Origin: Halieaceae bacterium UBA5085
GTDB taxonomy: Bacteria > Pseudomonadota > Gammaproteobacteria > Pseudomonadales > Halieaceae
Assembly: GCA_002414665.1 (NCBI GenBank)
Contig: DIAF01000005.1
Span: 1 to 60,764, forward strand
Reading direction: 5' to 3'
DNA: 60,764 bases
The position numbers and the translations under genes are program-made. Shown here piece by piece: positions 53,233 to 60,764 of this stretch. Numbering within the stretch: position 1 is the first letter of the stretch; every line of letters starts with the position of its first letter. Below the pieces are notes generated by a model, which saw nothing but the letters and a program-made list of their open reading frames with translations, did not search any database and was not told where the DNA came from.

Positions 53233-55477
53233 ACTGCTCGCCCTGCTCAGTCTTGTTGTGCTGCCCGCGACGGCAGCCGCGGAGGACGCACTGGCCAACC
53301 GCGCACAGCGGATTATCGAGCAGCGCTGTGTGGTGTGCCATGCCTGCTATGACGCACCCTGCCAGTTGAAGCTGGAAGCCCACGAGGGGCTTGTGCGCGG
53401 CGCCAACCAGACGCTGGTGTACGATTCCACACGCCTGCTGGCCGGTGACCTGACCCGGCTGTTTGATGACGCACAGGGGGAAGCTGCATGGCGTAAAAAA
53501 GGCTTTTACCCGGTGCTGGACAGTGCCGACCCCTCACAGGGTGTGCTGCGGCGCATGCTGGACCTGAAACAGACAAATCCCCTTCCGCCGAGCGGCCCGA
53601 TGCCCAAAGGCTTCGATTTCCGACTGCATCGCGATCAACAGTGCGTGCAAGCCGACGAATTCGACCAGTTTGCCGAGGACTACCCGCTGTGGGGCATGCC
53701 CTACGGGCTGCCGGCGCTGCAGCCGGACGAGCATGCCACATTGGTGAGCTGGCTGGACGCGGGTGCGCCCGCAACGGCGCCGGCGCCACTGACGCCCACC
53801 CTGCAGGGGGAGATTGCCGCCTGGGAGAAATTCCTGAACGGCAAGGACAACAAGTCACGGCTCATGGCCCGCTACGTCTACGAGCACCTGTTCCTTGCCA
53901 CACTATACCTGGAGCAGCAGGAGCAACCGCGCTGGTTCAGACTGGTGCGGTCAGCGAGCCCACCGGGCGAACCAATTGACCTGCTCGCGACCCGCCGCCC
54001 CTTCGACGACCCCGGTCGCACCATCTTCTTTTACCGCCTGCAAAGCCTGCCCATCACGGTAGCGGCCAAGAGCCACCAGCCCTACCGTTTTGATGCGCAA
54101 CGCAGAGAGTGGTATCGGTCACTCTTCCTCGCCCCGGACTTTTCCGTTGCCACCCTGCCCGGCTACGATGACAAGACCGCAGGAAACCCGTTTAAAACCT
54201 TTGCGGCACTGCCGGTCAGGTCCCGCTATCGCTTCCTGCTCGAGGAAGCCGAATTCACCATCATGAATTTCATCAAGGGGCCGGTATGCCGCGGACAGAT
54301 TGCGCTGAACGTCATCGATGACCGCTTCTGGGTCATGTTCATGGACCCCGACGAACTCGACCCGGAACTGGACGGCGCGTTCCTTGAACGTGAGGCGCGG
54401 AACCTGCGCCTGCCGGCTGCCCGAACAGGGACCGTTATCGATTTGCTGCAATGGCGGCGCTACGCTCGCGGGCATGACCGCTACATGCGCGCCAAGGCCG
54501 AGTACCTGGAGCGCCAGTATGTGGAGCAGGGTCGACGTCCGGGCCTGGAAATCATCTGGGACGGTGACGGCAGCAACCCCAACGCCGCACTGACCATTGC
54601 ACGGCACGTAGACACCGCCTCCGTAGTCAAGGGGTTCGTCGGGGAAACGCCCAAGACGGCGTGGTTCATCACTTATTCGCTACTGGAGCGCATCCACTAT
54701 CTGCTGGTTGCCAATTTCGACGTCTACGGTGCGGCGTCACATCAACTGGAGTCGCGTTTGTACATGGACTTCCTGCGCATGGAGGGGGAACTCAACTTCC
54801 TGATGTTCCTGCCGGCGAGCCAGCGTCAGGCGCTGTGGCAGCACTGGTACCGGGACGCCCCGGAGTCTGCGCGTGAACACCCCTTTGTGCTCAGCGACGC
54901 CATGCAGCGGGAAACGCCGCTGGTCTTTAACTCCGCGGATCCGAAGGCGGAATTCCTGGGCTGGATGCGGACGCGCCTGCATGGCGCCGAGGCTGCCGCC
55001 TTCGACTATCGGCGCAGCGCCACCCCGGCAATGGTCGACGCCTTCGACAAGCTGGTCAGGGCTCGCGGCCGTCACAACAGCTTCTTGCCGGCGGTGAGCT
55101 TCGTCAATGTCATTGGCCCGGGGCGCGACGAGGCCTATACCCTGTTGCACGATGCCGGTTATAGCAACATCGCTCAACTGTTCCGGGAGGAAGAGCGGCG
55201 TCTGCCCGAGGAGGACGCGATCACGGTTGTTGCCGGCCTGATCGGCGCACACCCCAACCAGTTCTTCCAGGTGCATGAAAAGCAGGTGCCACTGTTCGTT
55301 GAGGATATCCTCGCCCTGCGCACGCAGGAAGACCTCAGGCTGTTGCGCGAGCGCTACGGCGTACGACGCAACTCACCCTGGTTCTGGGCAGTCAGCGACC
55401 GCCTGCATACGCTGTTCCGGGAACAGGACGGGCTGGCCGCGGGAGTGCTGGATTACAACCGCTACGTGGGTTACTGA
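53216..55477 (+). CDS. cti: Fatty acid cis/trans isomerase
   Basis: Cti converts cis to trans double bonds in membrane phospholipid acyl chains, quickly stiffening the membrane under solvent or heat stress; it acts in the periplasm and carries heme c. The 753-residue precursor has a signal peptide (LLALLSLVVLPATAAA) and the heme site CVVCH (C38, C41, H42). Large conserved stretches follow, such as FYRLQSLPITVAAKSHQPYRF in part, KGPVCRGQIALNVIDD, FDVYGAASHQLESRLYMDFLR and SFVNVIGP. GTG 53216 follows GAGG by five bases; upstream frame belongs to the overlapping small gene. Length is typical. Confidence 0.92.
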   Translation: MNLRNKLLALLSLVVLPATAAAEDALANRAQRIIEQRCVVCHACYDAPCQLKLEAHEGLVRGANQTLVYDSTRLLAGDLTRLFDDAQGEAAWRKKGFYPVLDSADPSQGVLRRMLDLKQTNPLPPSGPMPKGFDFRLHRDQQCVQADEFDQFAEDYPLWGMPYGLPALQPDEHATLVSWLDAGAPATAPAPLTPTLQGEIAAWEKFLNGKDNKSRLMARYVYEHLFLATLYLEQQEQPRWFRLVRSASPPGEPIDLLATRRPFDDPGRTIFFYRLQSLPITVAAKSHQPYRFDAQRREWYRSLFLAPDFSVATLPGYDDKTAGNPFKTFAALPVRSRYRFLLEEAEFTIMNFIKGPVCRGQIALNVIDDRFWVMFMDPDELDPELDGAFLEREARNLRLPAARTGTVIDLLQWRRYARGHDRYMRAKAEYLERQYVEQGRRPGLEIIWDGDGSNPNAALTIARHVDTASVVKGFVGETPKTAWFITYSLLERIHYLLVANFDVYGAASHQLESRLYMDFLRMEGELNFLMFLPASQRQALWQHWYRDAPESAREHPFVLSDAMQRETPLVFNSADPKAEFLGWMRTRLHGAEAAAFDYRRSATPAMVDAFDKLVRARGRHNSFLPAVSFVNVIGPGRDEAYTLLHDAGYSNIAQLFREEERRLPEEDAITVVAGLIGAHPNQFFQVHEKQVPLFVEDILALRTQEDLRLLRERYGVRRNSPWFWAVSDRLHTLFREQDGLAAGVLDYNRYVGY

Positions 55478-55494
55478 CGCGGGCACGACGGCCT

Positions 55495-56550
55495 CTAGAC
55501 GTGGGGCCCGCGATTGTGCTGCCAGAGTTTCAGGAGGGCGCGCTCGATGGCGCCCTGCGCCGCCACCCCCAGTTTGTCTTGCCAGTTCTTGCGCTCAACC
55601 CAGGACACTTCGAACACATCGCGGTCCTCCAACAGTGACTGAACATAAGCATCGCTGGTCTGAACGTCATCGATCAGCCCAATGGCGACGGCCTCACGCC
55701 CGTACCAGACCTCCCCCGTAGCCACTTGCTCGATATCCAGCCCCGGCCGGTTCTCCGTCACAAAATCCTTGAACAGGCTGTGCGTTCTTTCCAGATCGTC
55801 GATAAACTTTTCTCGCCCCTTGTCGGTATTCTCGCCAAACAGCGTCAGTGTGCGCTTGTACTCCCCCGCGGTGAGCAGCTCGAAGTCGATATCGTGTTTC
55901 TTCAACAGGCGATGGAAATTGGGCAGCTGCGCCAGAACACCAATGGATCCGAGGACCGCAAACGGCGCAGCGATGATGCGCTGGGCAACGCAGGCCATCA
56001 TGTACCCGCCACTGGCCGCCACCTTGTCCACCGCCACCGTCAACTGGGCACCCGCAGCGGTGATACGTTGCAATTGGCTCGCCGCAAGGCCGTAGCCATG
56101 GACCATCCCGCCGGGGCTTTCCAGCCGCAACAGGATCTCGTCCCCCTCGCGAACATGCGGCAGAACAGCGGAGATTTCCTCCCGCAACTGGTCGCAGGCG
56201 CTGGCCTTTATGTCACCCTCAAAGTCCAGTATAAACAGCTTGTTACGTGACTCTCCTCCAGTGGATTCTTGTTTTTTTGCGCGCTTCTTCGCCGCCTTGG
56301 CCTCTGCCTTTTTCGCTTTCTGGCGAGCTTTCTCCGCCAGTTTTTGCGCCGCGGGGTCGGTCATCGCGGCGCGCATGGCGTCGGCGATATCGCGGTATTT
56401 TTCGTTCACTTTACGGATTTCGATGTGCCCTTCAGCACGCGCCTTGTGCCGCTGGCCCAGGGCAACCACGCCGGCAACCAGCAATAGTGCCGCGACCACA
56501 AAGGTCAGCGCCTGGGCCAGGAAAAGGCCATACTCGTAAAGGTATTCCAA
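55495..56550 (-). CDS. sohB: Inner-membrane peptidase SohB
   Basis: SohB is a membrane-anchored S49-family (signal peptide peptidase A-like) serine protease facing the periplasm. The 351-residue protein has an N-terminal helix (about 10-32), a Lys/Ala-rich charged helix (about 70-93, KAKKAEAKAAKK), and the core with LESPGGMVHGYGLAA, AASGGYMMACVA (nucleophile Ser) and GSIGVLAQ followed by the basic LLKKHDI. TTG 56550 has GGGAG eight bases upstream. It lies four bases after nudC, in a dnaQ-nudC-sohB operon. Confidence 0.92.
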   Translation of the reverse strand: MEYLYEYGLFLAQALTFVVAALLLVAGVVALGQRHKARAEGHIEIRKVNEKYRDIADAMRAAMTDPAAQKLAEKARQKAKKAEAKAAKKRAKKQESTGGESRNKLFILDFEGDIKASACDQLREEISAVLPHVREGDEILLRLESPGGMVHGYGLAASQLQRITAAGAQLTVAVDKVAASGGYMMACVAQRIIAAPFAVLGSIGVLAQLPNFHRLLKKHDIDFELLTAGEYKRTLTLFGENTDKGREKFIDDLERTHSLFKDFVTENRPGLDIEQVATGEVWYGREAVAIGLIDDVQTSDAYVQSLLEDRDVFEVSWVERKNWQDKLGVAAQGAIERALLKLWQHNRGPHV

Positions 56551-56554
56551 GGGT

Positions 56555-57370
56555 TTACTCCCGTGTCAATTCACTGATGTAGTGACGGATAAGCTGCCCG
56601 GCAATGGAGCTGGGTGGTGGCACCTGGGGCAGCGCACTGTAATGAAACCAGCGTGCGTCGGCGATTTCGCCGGGCTCGCAGACGATATCGCCGCTCGCAT
56701 ACTCGGCGAAAAAGCCCAGCATCAGCTGGCTGGGGAACGGCCAGGACTGTGAGCCGAAGTAGCGCAACCTGGTGATCTCCACGCCCACCTCTTCACGGAC
56801 CTCCCGGTGCAGCGTCGCCTCTGCGCTCTCACCGGCTTCAATGAACCCGGCCAGCGTGCTGTACATCTGACCCGGGAAATTCGCGTTGCGCGCCAGCAAC
56901 AGCTCTTCGCCCCGGGTGACCAGGGTGATGACACAGGGGTTGATACGAGGATACACGATAGTCGCGCAGGAGTGGCAGCGCATGGCGCGCTCGCGCACAT
57001 CCAGCGTCATTGCCGACCCGCAGCGGCCGCAGTACTGGTGATCGCGCTCCCAGGCAAGCAACTGGGACGCGCGTCCGGCCAGCGCGAAGAGTCCGTCGTC
57101 AACCCGGCCCAGCAGCTGGTAAAGGCTGCCGCGCACGAAGCGCATCGGGTCCGGCTCTGCGCTGCTGTCGATCTCCACTGCGAAACAGGGCTGACCGTGC
57201 CAGTAGCCAAGAAACTGCTCGCGCACAACCACCCAGCCCTGCTGCTGCAAATCGGTCCTGGGCATCAGTGGCTCGGCGCGCATGTCGCTCACCAGCTGGC
57301 CTGCCTGGAACACCAGATGCAGGGCTTCCTCGACAGACTGTGGCGCCTGGTTATGGAATTCGACACTCAT
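56555..57370 (-). CDS. nudC: NAD+ diphosphatase / RNA deNADding enzyme NudC
   Basis: NudC hydrolyses NADH and removes NAD caps from RNA. The 271-residue protein has the NADH-pyrophosphatase zinc ribbon (YCGRCGS and CHSCATIVYPR) and the Nudix box GFIEAGESAEATLHREVREEVGVE (quoted in part: REVREEVGVE). It also has SQSWPFPSQLM, the NudC signature, with Ser where SQPWPFP is usual. ATG 57370 overlaps the dnaQ stop in ATGA. An upstream extension of seven codons is not needed. Confidence 0.95.
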   Translation of the reverse strand: MSVEFHNQAPQSVEEALHLVFQAGQLVSDMRAEPLMPRTDLQQQGWVVVREQFLGYWHGQPCFAVEIDSSAEPDPMRFVRGSLYQLLGRVDDGLFALAGRASQLLAWERDHQYCGRCGSAMTLDVRERAMRCHSCATIVYPRINPCVITLVTRGEELLLARNANFPGQMYSTLAGFIEAGESAEATLHREVREEVGVEITRLRYFGSQSWPFPSQLMLGFFAEYASGDIVCEPGEIADARWFHYSALPQVPPPSSIAGQLIRHYISELTRE

Positions 57371-58089
57371 GCGGGGAATACCTCCCGCCATAGCGCACGG
57401 CCGCCGCTGCTGCGCTCAATGGCCTCCAGCTGCGCCTCGTGGGCGGCGAGCTCATCGGCGCTGGCGAGAATGACCGGCAGCGGTTTACGATCAGCGGGGA
57501 GACGCTGGATGCCCTCGCGCTTGCCACCGCCCTCCTCCCCCGGGCCGTGGTCAGCGAGCTGGAAGGTGGTTTGTCCACCGGTCATCGCCAGGTAGACGTC
57601 GGCGAGGATCTCGGCGTCCAGCAGCGCACCGTGCAGGTCGCGTTGGGAATTGTCTACCGTGTAGCGACCGCACAGGGCATCGAGATTGTTGCGCTGCCCG
57701 GGATGTCGCTTGCGCGCCATGACCAGGGTGTCGGTCACCCTGCACAGCTGTTCCAGCCCGGGATGTCGCTCATCCACCCGGCGCAGCTCTGCATCGAGAA
57801 AGCCGATGTCGAAGGGCGCATTGTGGATAATCAGCTCGGCGCCGCGCACGAACTCGAGAAAGTCAGCGGCTATCTGCGCGAAGACGGGCTTGTCTGCGAG
57901 AAACTCGGGGGTGATGCCGTGCACTTCAATGGCGCCCTGGTCAATATCACGCTCGGGGTTTATGTAACGGTGAAAGTGGTTACCGGTCAGGCGCCGATTG
58001 ACCAGTTCAACACAGCCAACCTCGATAATTCTATGCCCCTGGCTCACTTCCAGCCCGGTAGTCTCGGTGTCGAGTACGATCAGTCTCAC
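57367..58089 (-). CDS. dnaQ: DNA polymerase III epsilon subunit (proofreading exonuclease)
   Basis: DnaQ is the 3'-5' exonuclease of the replicative core. The 240-residue protein has ExoI LDTETTGLE (D, E), ExoII IIHNAPFDIGFLD and ExoIII HGALLDAEILADVYL, and a C-terminal tail (about 185-240) that would bind the alpha subunit. ATG 58089 is 23 bases after rnhA. The rnhA-dnaQ neighbourhood matches E. coli, though there the two are divergent and here both are leftward. Confidence 0.96.
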   Translation of the reverse strand: MRLIVLDTETTGLEVSQGHRIIEVGCVELVNRRLTGNHFHRYINPERDIDQGAIEVHGITPEFLADKPVFAQIAADFLEFVRGAELIIHNAPFDIGFLDAELRRVDERHPGLEQLCRVTDTLVMARKRHPGQRNNLDALCGRYTVDNSQRDLHGALLDAEILADVYLAMTGGQTTFQLADHGPGEEGGGKREGIQRLPADRKPLPVILASADELAAHEAQLEAIERSSGGRALWREVFPA

Positions 58090-58112
58090 AGTATGCTTCC
58101 GTTATTGTGTGT

Positions 58113-58586
58113 TCATCGGTCAGCCAGGCGCATTGCGCTGCCGTCGGCGGCGTTTTGCAGCTCGTCGATGCCGCGATTGGCGAGCAGGTCAGCAATGTCG
58201 TTTTCCGGGTGACCGCTATGTCCCTTCACCCAGTGCCAGTGGATGCGATGACGCTGGTTCTGCTCATCCAGTGCCTGCCACAGGTCAACGTTCTTCACTG
58301 GCTGCCGGGCGGCGGTTTTCCAGCCCTTCTGTTTCCAGTTCGGCAGCCATTTGGTAATGCCGTCGCGCACGTACACGGAATCCGTCGTCAAGTTGACCTC
58401 GCAGGGCTCCTTAAGGGCACGCAGCGCCTCAATGGCAGCCTGCAGTTCCATGCGATTATTGGTCGTTTCACGCGCTCCACCGTACAGGTGACGCTCGCGA
58501 CCGGCAAAGCGCAGCAGTGCGCCCCAACCGCCTGGCCCGGGGTTCCCGCGACAGGCGCCGTCGGTGAATATTTCGACCTGCTTCAC
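58113..58586 (-). CDS. rnhA: Ribonuclease HI
   Basis: RNase HI cleaves RNA in RNA-DNA hybrids. The 157-residue protein has the DEDD residues in IFTDGACRGNPGPGGWG (D9), NNRMELQAAI (E), LTTDSVYVRDGI (D) and GHPENDIADLLAN (D), plus the basic protrusion WLPNWKQKGWKTAARQPVKN. GTG 58586 overlaps the methyltransferase stop in GTGA, so the two genes are coupled. Confidence 0.96.
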   Translation of the reverse strand: MKQVEIFTDGACRGNPGPGGWGALLRFAGRERHLYGGARETTNNRMELQAAIEALRALKEPCEVNLTTDSVYVRDGITKWLPNWKQKGWKTAARQPVKNVDLWQALDEQNQRHRIHWHWVKGHSGHPENDIADLLANRGIDELQNAADGSAMRLADR

Positions 58587-59338
58587 GCTGCGTGGTCTCC
58601 ACGTGGTGCTGCCGCTGGCTTGGGCACCGTCAGCCCGATCAGGCGCGGGCCCGGCCGCGAGCGACGCACCGGTAACACGCGCCCGCCCACCTGTTTGACG
58701 GCGTGCACCAGGTAAAGCTCGCCAAGCGGCAGGGGTATTTTCTGGCTCCACTCATTGGCCTGCTGCGCGTAGCGGGCGATACGCCCCTGCCCTGCCACGG
58801 GTAACGGGTGCAGGTAGCGCAGCAACTGAGTCTCCAGGCCCAGCAGGCGCAGCCAGTCCAGCAACCTGCGAGCGCTTACGGGCGACAGCGCCTGCCACAG
58901 GGGGTGCCCCGCGAGGCCCCGCAGCCGGCGTACACCGCACCCTGCGGCCAGCGGGTTGAAACCCACCAGCAATAGCTGCCCGTGGGGCGTGAGCACGCGC
59001 TGTAACTCGCGCAGCACTTCGTGCGGCCGCTGGGTGAAATCAAGGCTGTGATGCGCAATCACGACATCGACGCTGTCGCTTTCTATCGGCAACTCGTCGT
59101 GCTGGGCAATAAGGGAAACCGCTGCCCCGTGCGCTGGCGCCAGATAGGCGCGGTGCCTGATGCGGCTATTGCCGTATAAAGGCTGATCGCGGGTGTGGCC
59201 AATCTGCAGGAGATGGTAGCCAAATGCGGTTTCCAGCAGTGGCTCCAGGGCCTCCTGCACCGTTGCGTGCAGGTGCCGGGTGGATTCCCTGGCGTACCAG
59301 GATTCCAGTTCGGCCAAAATATCGCTACACTCGCCCAT
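58583..59338 (-). CDS. YafS-like methyltransferase-fold protein
   Basis: The 251-residue product resembles E. coli YafS, also found between gloB and rnhA. The core has LPIESDSVDVVIAHHSLDF and the motif III-like LTPHGQLLLVGFNPL. Motif I is degenerate (YHLLQIGHTRDQP in place of a G-rich loop), so SAM binding is uncertain. ATG 59338 is preferred: homologs start near DILAELESWY, and it leaves 80 bases to divergent gloB. ATG 59416 and a start at 59428 are in frame but the latter would overlap gloB. Acceptor unknown. Confidence 0.82.
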   Translation of the reverse strand: MGECSDILAELESWYARESTRHLHATVQEALEPLLETAFGYHLLQIGHTRDQPLYGNSRIRHRAYLAPAHGAAVSLIAQHDELPIESDSVDVVIAHHSLDFTQRPHEVLRELQRVLTPHGQLLLVGFNPLAAGCGVRRLRGLAGHPLWQALSPVSARRLLDWLRLLGLETQLLRYLHPLPVAGQGRIARYAQQANEWSQKIPLPLGELYLVHAVKQVGGRVLPVRRSRPGPRLIGLTVPKPAAAPRGDHAA

Positions 59339-59418
59339 CAGTTCCCGTGGCCGCTCATCGGCACTCGCTTGAATCAGCGGCCATGTTAATGCATTTGAAG
59401 GGGTTTTGAACGTCATCC

Positions 59419-60186
59419 ATGCTGGCAATTGAACCGATACCGGCCTTCAACGACAACTATATCTGGCTGCTTCAAGACGGCGAGCACTGTGCCGTGGTCG
59501 ACCCGGGCGATGCGGCCCCCGTGCTGAGCCTGCTACGCGCGCGCAATTTGCAGCTGACTACAATCCTCATTACGCACCACCACTTCGACCACGTGGGGGG
59601 GCTGCCCGAGCTCATTGCGTATGCGCAGCCCGTTGTGTATGGCCCCGACAACCCTGCAATTACCGGTATTTCGCACGTGGTTGGCGAGGGCGATTCCGTT
59701 TCCGTGTTTGGTCGGGATTTCACCGTCATTGCCGTGCCCGGTCACACCCTTGATCACATCGCTTTCTTCAGCCCCGGCGACGACCCCCTCCTGTTTTGTG
59801 GTGACACGCTTTTCGCCGGCGGCTGCGGACGCATGTTCGAAGGCACCGCACCCGTGATGCATGCCTCCCTGTCGGCGCTGGCGGCTTTGCCAGCCGAGAC
59901 CCGGGTGTATTGCGCGCATGAATACACGCAGGCCAACCTCCGTTTTGCGCTGGCGGCCGAGCCGGGCAACACGGCACTGACGGAACGGGTAAAGGCCGTT
60001 GCCCGACTACGCGCACAGGAGGAGCCCAGCGTACCCTCATCCATCGCTGCTGAACGGGCTACCAATCCCTTCCTGCGCTGCGCGGAACCGGCGTTGATTG
60101 CCTCCCTGCAACGCGAGGGAAAATGGCAGGGTGATGCGCCCGCATCCGTCTTCGCTGCGCTCCGATCGTGGAAAGACTCATTTTGA
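59419..60186 (+). CDS. gloB: Hydroxyacylglutathione hydrolase (glyoxalase II)
   Basis: GloB hydrolyses S-lactoylglutathione to lactate, finishing methylglyoxal detoxification. The 255-residue metallo-beta-lactamase fold protein begins IEPIPAFNDNYIWLL and has the metal motif THHHFDH (H53, H55, D57, H58). It also has GHTLDHIAF, FCGDTLFAGGCGRMFEGT and CAHEYTQANLRFA, and the C-terminal KxxNPFLR-like ATNPFLRC. The stop overlaps the mltD TTG by four bases (TTGA). Confidence 0.96.
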   Translation: MLAIEPIPAFNDNYIWLLQDGEHCAVVDPGDAAPVLSLLRARNLQLTTILITHHHFDHVGGLPELIAYAQPVVYGPDNPAITGISHVVGEGDSVSVFGRDFTVIAVPGHTLDHIAFFSPGDDPLLFCGDTLFAGGCGRMFEGTAPVMHASLSALAALPAETRVYCAHEYTQANLRFALAAEPGNTALTERVKAVARLRAQEEPSVPSSIAAERATNPFLRCAEPALIASLQREGKWQGDAPASVFAALRSWKDSF

Positions 60187-60764
60187 TAAAACGCCACATA
60201 ATCAAAAGCTTAAAAAGCATAGCTATAGTAGTTTCGGCACTTTTTGCACTGGCAGGCTGCCAGACCCTGCCGCCCGGGGAGACCGCCGATGCAGCGCGTC
60301 CTGCCGCCAACGCCACCACGCAGGCGGGCCCCGCCCGGCGCAGCGTTGAAAATCGTGCCACCCGGCTACCCCACAGCAACCCTGACGACTTGTGGGGCCG
60401 GCTGCAGCATGGCATGCAGTGGCAAGTACCCGAGAACGCCCAGGTGGCGGACGCACGCAACTACTACCTGCGTCAGAGATCCGGGCTGCAGCGGGTACTT
60501 GCGGAACGCGGTGAGCTCTATCTGCACTTCCTTGTCGAAGAGGTCGAGCGTCGTGACCTTCCACTCGAGTTGGCCCTGCTACCTCTGGTTGAAAGCCAGC
60601 TGGATCCTTTCGCCGTGTCATCCCAGCAGGCCGTTGGCCTCTGGCAAATCATACCCAGCACCGGAAAAACCCTGGGCGTCACCAGCGACTGGTGGTTTGA
60701 TGGCCGCCGGGACCTGCGGGATTCCACCCGTGCTGCCCTGGACTACCCGGAGTATCTGTATGCC
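60183..60764 (+). CDS. mltD: Membrane-bound lytic murein transglycosylase D (3' partial)
   Basis: MltD cleaves glycan strands of peptidoglycan at the outer membrane. The window holds the first 194 codons, open to its last base. TTG 60183 gives a lipoprotein signal with lipobox ALAGC (C26), a low-complexity linker to about residue 65, then the SLT domain with LALLPLVESQLDPFA (catalytic Glu, E137) and AVGLWQIIPSTGKTLG. LysM repeats would follow outside the window. The first 50 bases are much more AT-rich than the surroundings. gloB-mltD order is as in E. coli. Confidence 0.93.
   Translation, partial: MIKRHIIKSLKSIAIVVSALFALAGCQTLPPGETADAARPAANATTQAGPARRSVENRATRLPHSNPDDLWGRLQHGMQWQVPENAQVADARNYYLRQRSGLQRVLAERGELYLHFLVEEVERRDLPLELALLPLVESQLDPFAVSSQQAVGLWQIIPSTGKTLGVTSDWWFDGRRDLRDSTRAALDYPEYLYA

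Overview
The window is a dense, GC-rich bacterial chromosome segment. It suggests a marine aerobic gammaproteobacterium, most likely of the Halieaceae/Cellvibrionales type. The grounds are the Na+-NQR operon end with nqrM, the complete LolA/LolCDE lipoprotein system, the comEC-exbB-exbD-msbA-lpxK-kdsB-murB order, a cis/trans fatty acid isomerase and an acyl-CoA catabolic cluster. The taxonomic placement is inference from gene content and order. No IS, prophage, integrase, CRISPR array or rRNA was found.

1-6.2 kb: the 3' end of nqrF, then apbE and nqrM (Na+-NQR maturation), then lolC-lolD-lolE (lipoprotein release from the inner membrane), converging on a DUF2062 membrane protein. 6.3-17.2 kb: comEC (DNA uptake), then a tightly overlapping run exbB-exbD-msbA-lpxK-kdsB-LMW phosphatase-murB-uvrC-pgsA that joins envelope biogenesis with excision repair and phospholipid synthesis. 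17.3-17.5 kb: tRNA-Gly(GCC) and tRNA-Cys(GCA). 17.5-19.4 kb: an unknown six-helix membrane protein and an exported HAD phosphatase. 19.4-21.8 kb: trxB-aat-bpt (redox and N-degron tagging). 22-29.6 kb: ftsK-lolA-rarA-crcB-serS-cysG, all rightward. 29.7-33.2 kb: prc protease, a PAS/HTH regulator and a DUF938 methyltransferase, leftward. 33.4-35.1 kb: an NhaP2-type antiporter.

35.1-44.0 kb is the accessory part. It holds a 4-hydroxybutyryl-CoA-dehydratase-like enzyme with Fe-S ligand residues, an exported amidohydrolase, an MDR reductase, two SDRs, an acyl-CoA synthetase and a three-repeat Dabb-like protein; its substrate is unknown. 44.1-47.2 kb: a Ca2+-type P-type ATPase and YaiI. 47.2-47.7 kb is the only long gene-free stretch, with an AT-rich palindrome. 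47.7-52.3 kb: an EEP-fold hydrolase, a SnoaL-like protein, a D-2-hydroxyacid dehydrogenase paired with a DegT-family protein whose catalytic lysine is replaced by histidine, and rimK. 52.3-60.8 kb: a TRIC-like channel, a small membrane protein overlapping cti, sohB-nudC-dnaQ, rnhA with a YafS-like methyltransferase, gloB, and the start of mltD (cut by the window end).

Three points stand out. A textbook intrinsic terminator lies inside the signal-peptide codons of apbE. lolC, cysG and yaiI each lack ATG/GTG/TTG at the conserved N-terminus, and cysG and yaiI have a good Shine-Dalgarno eight bases before an ATC or CTG. The DegT-family protein at 50.1 kb looks like a ColD/RfbH-type sugar 3-dehydrase without the Fe-S cysteines.
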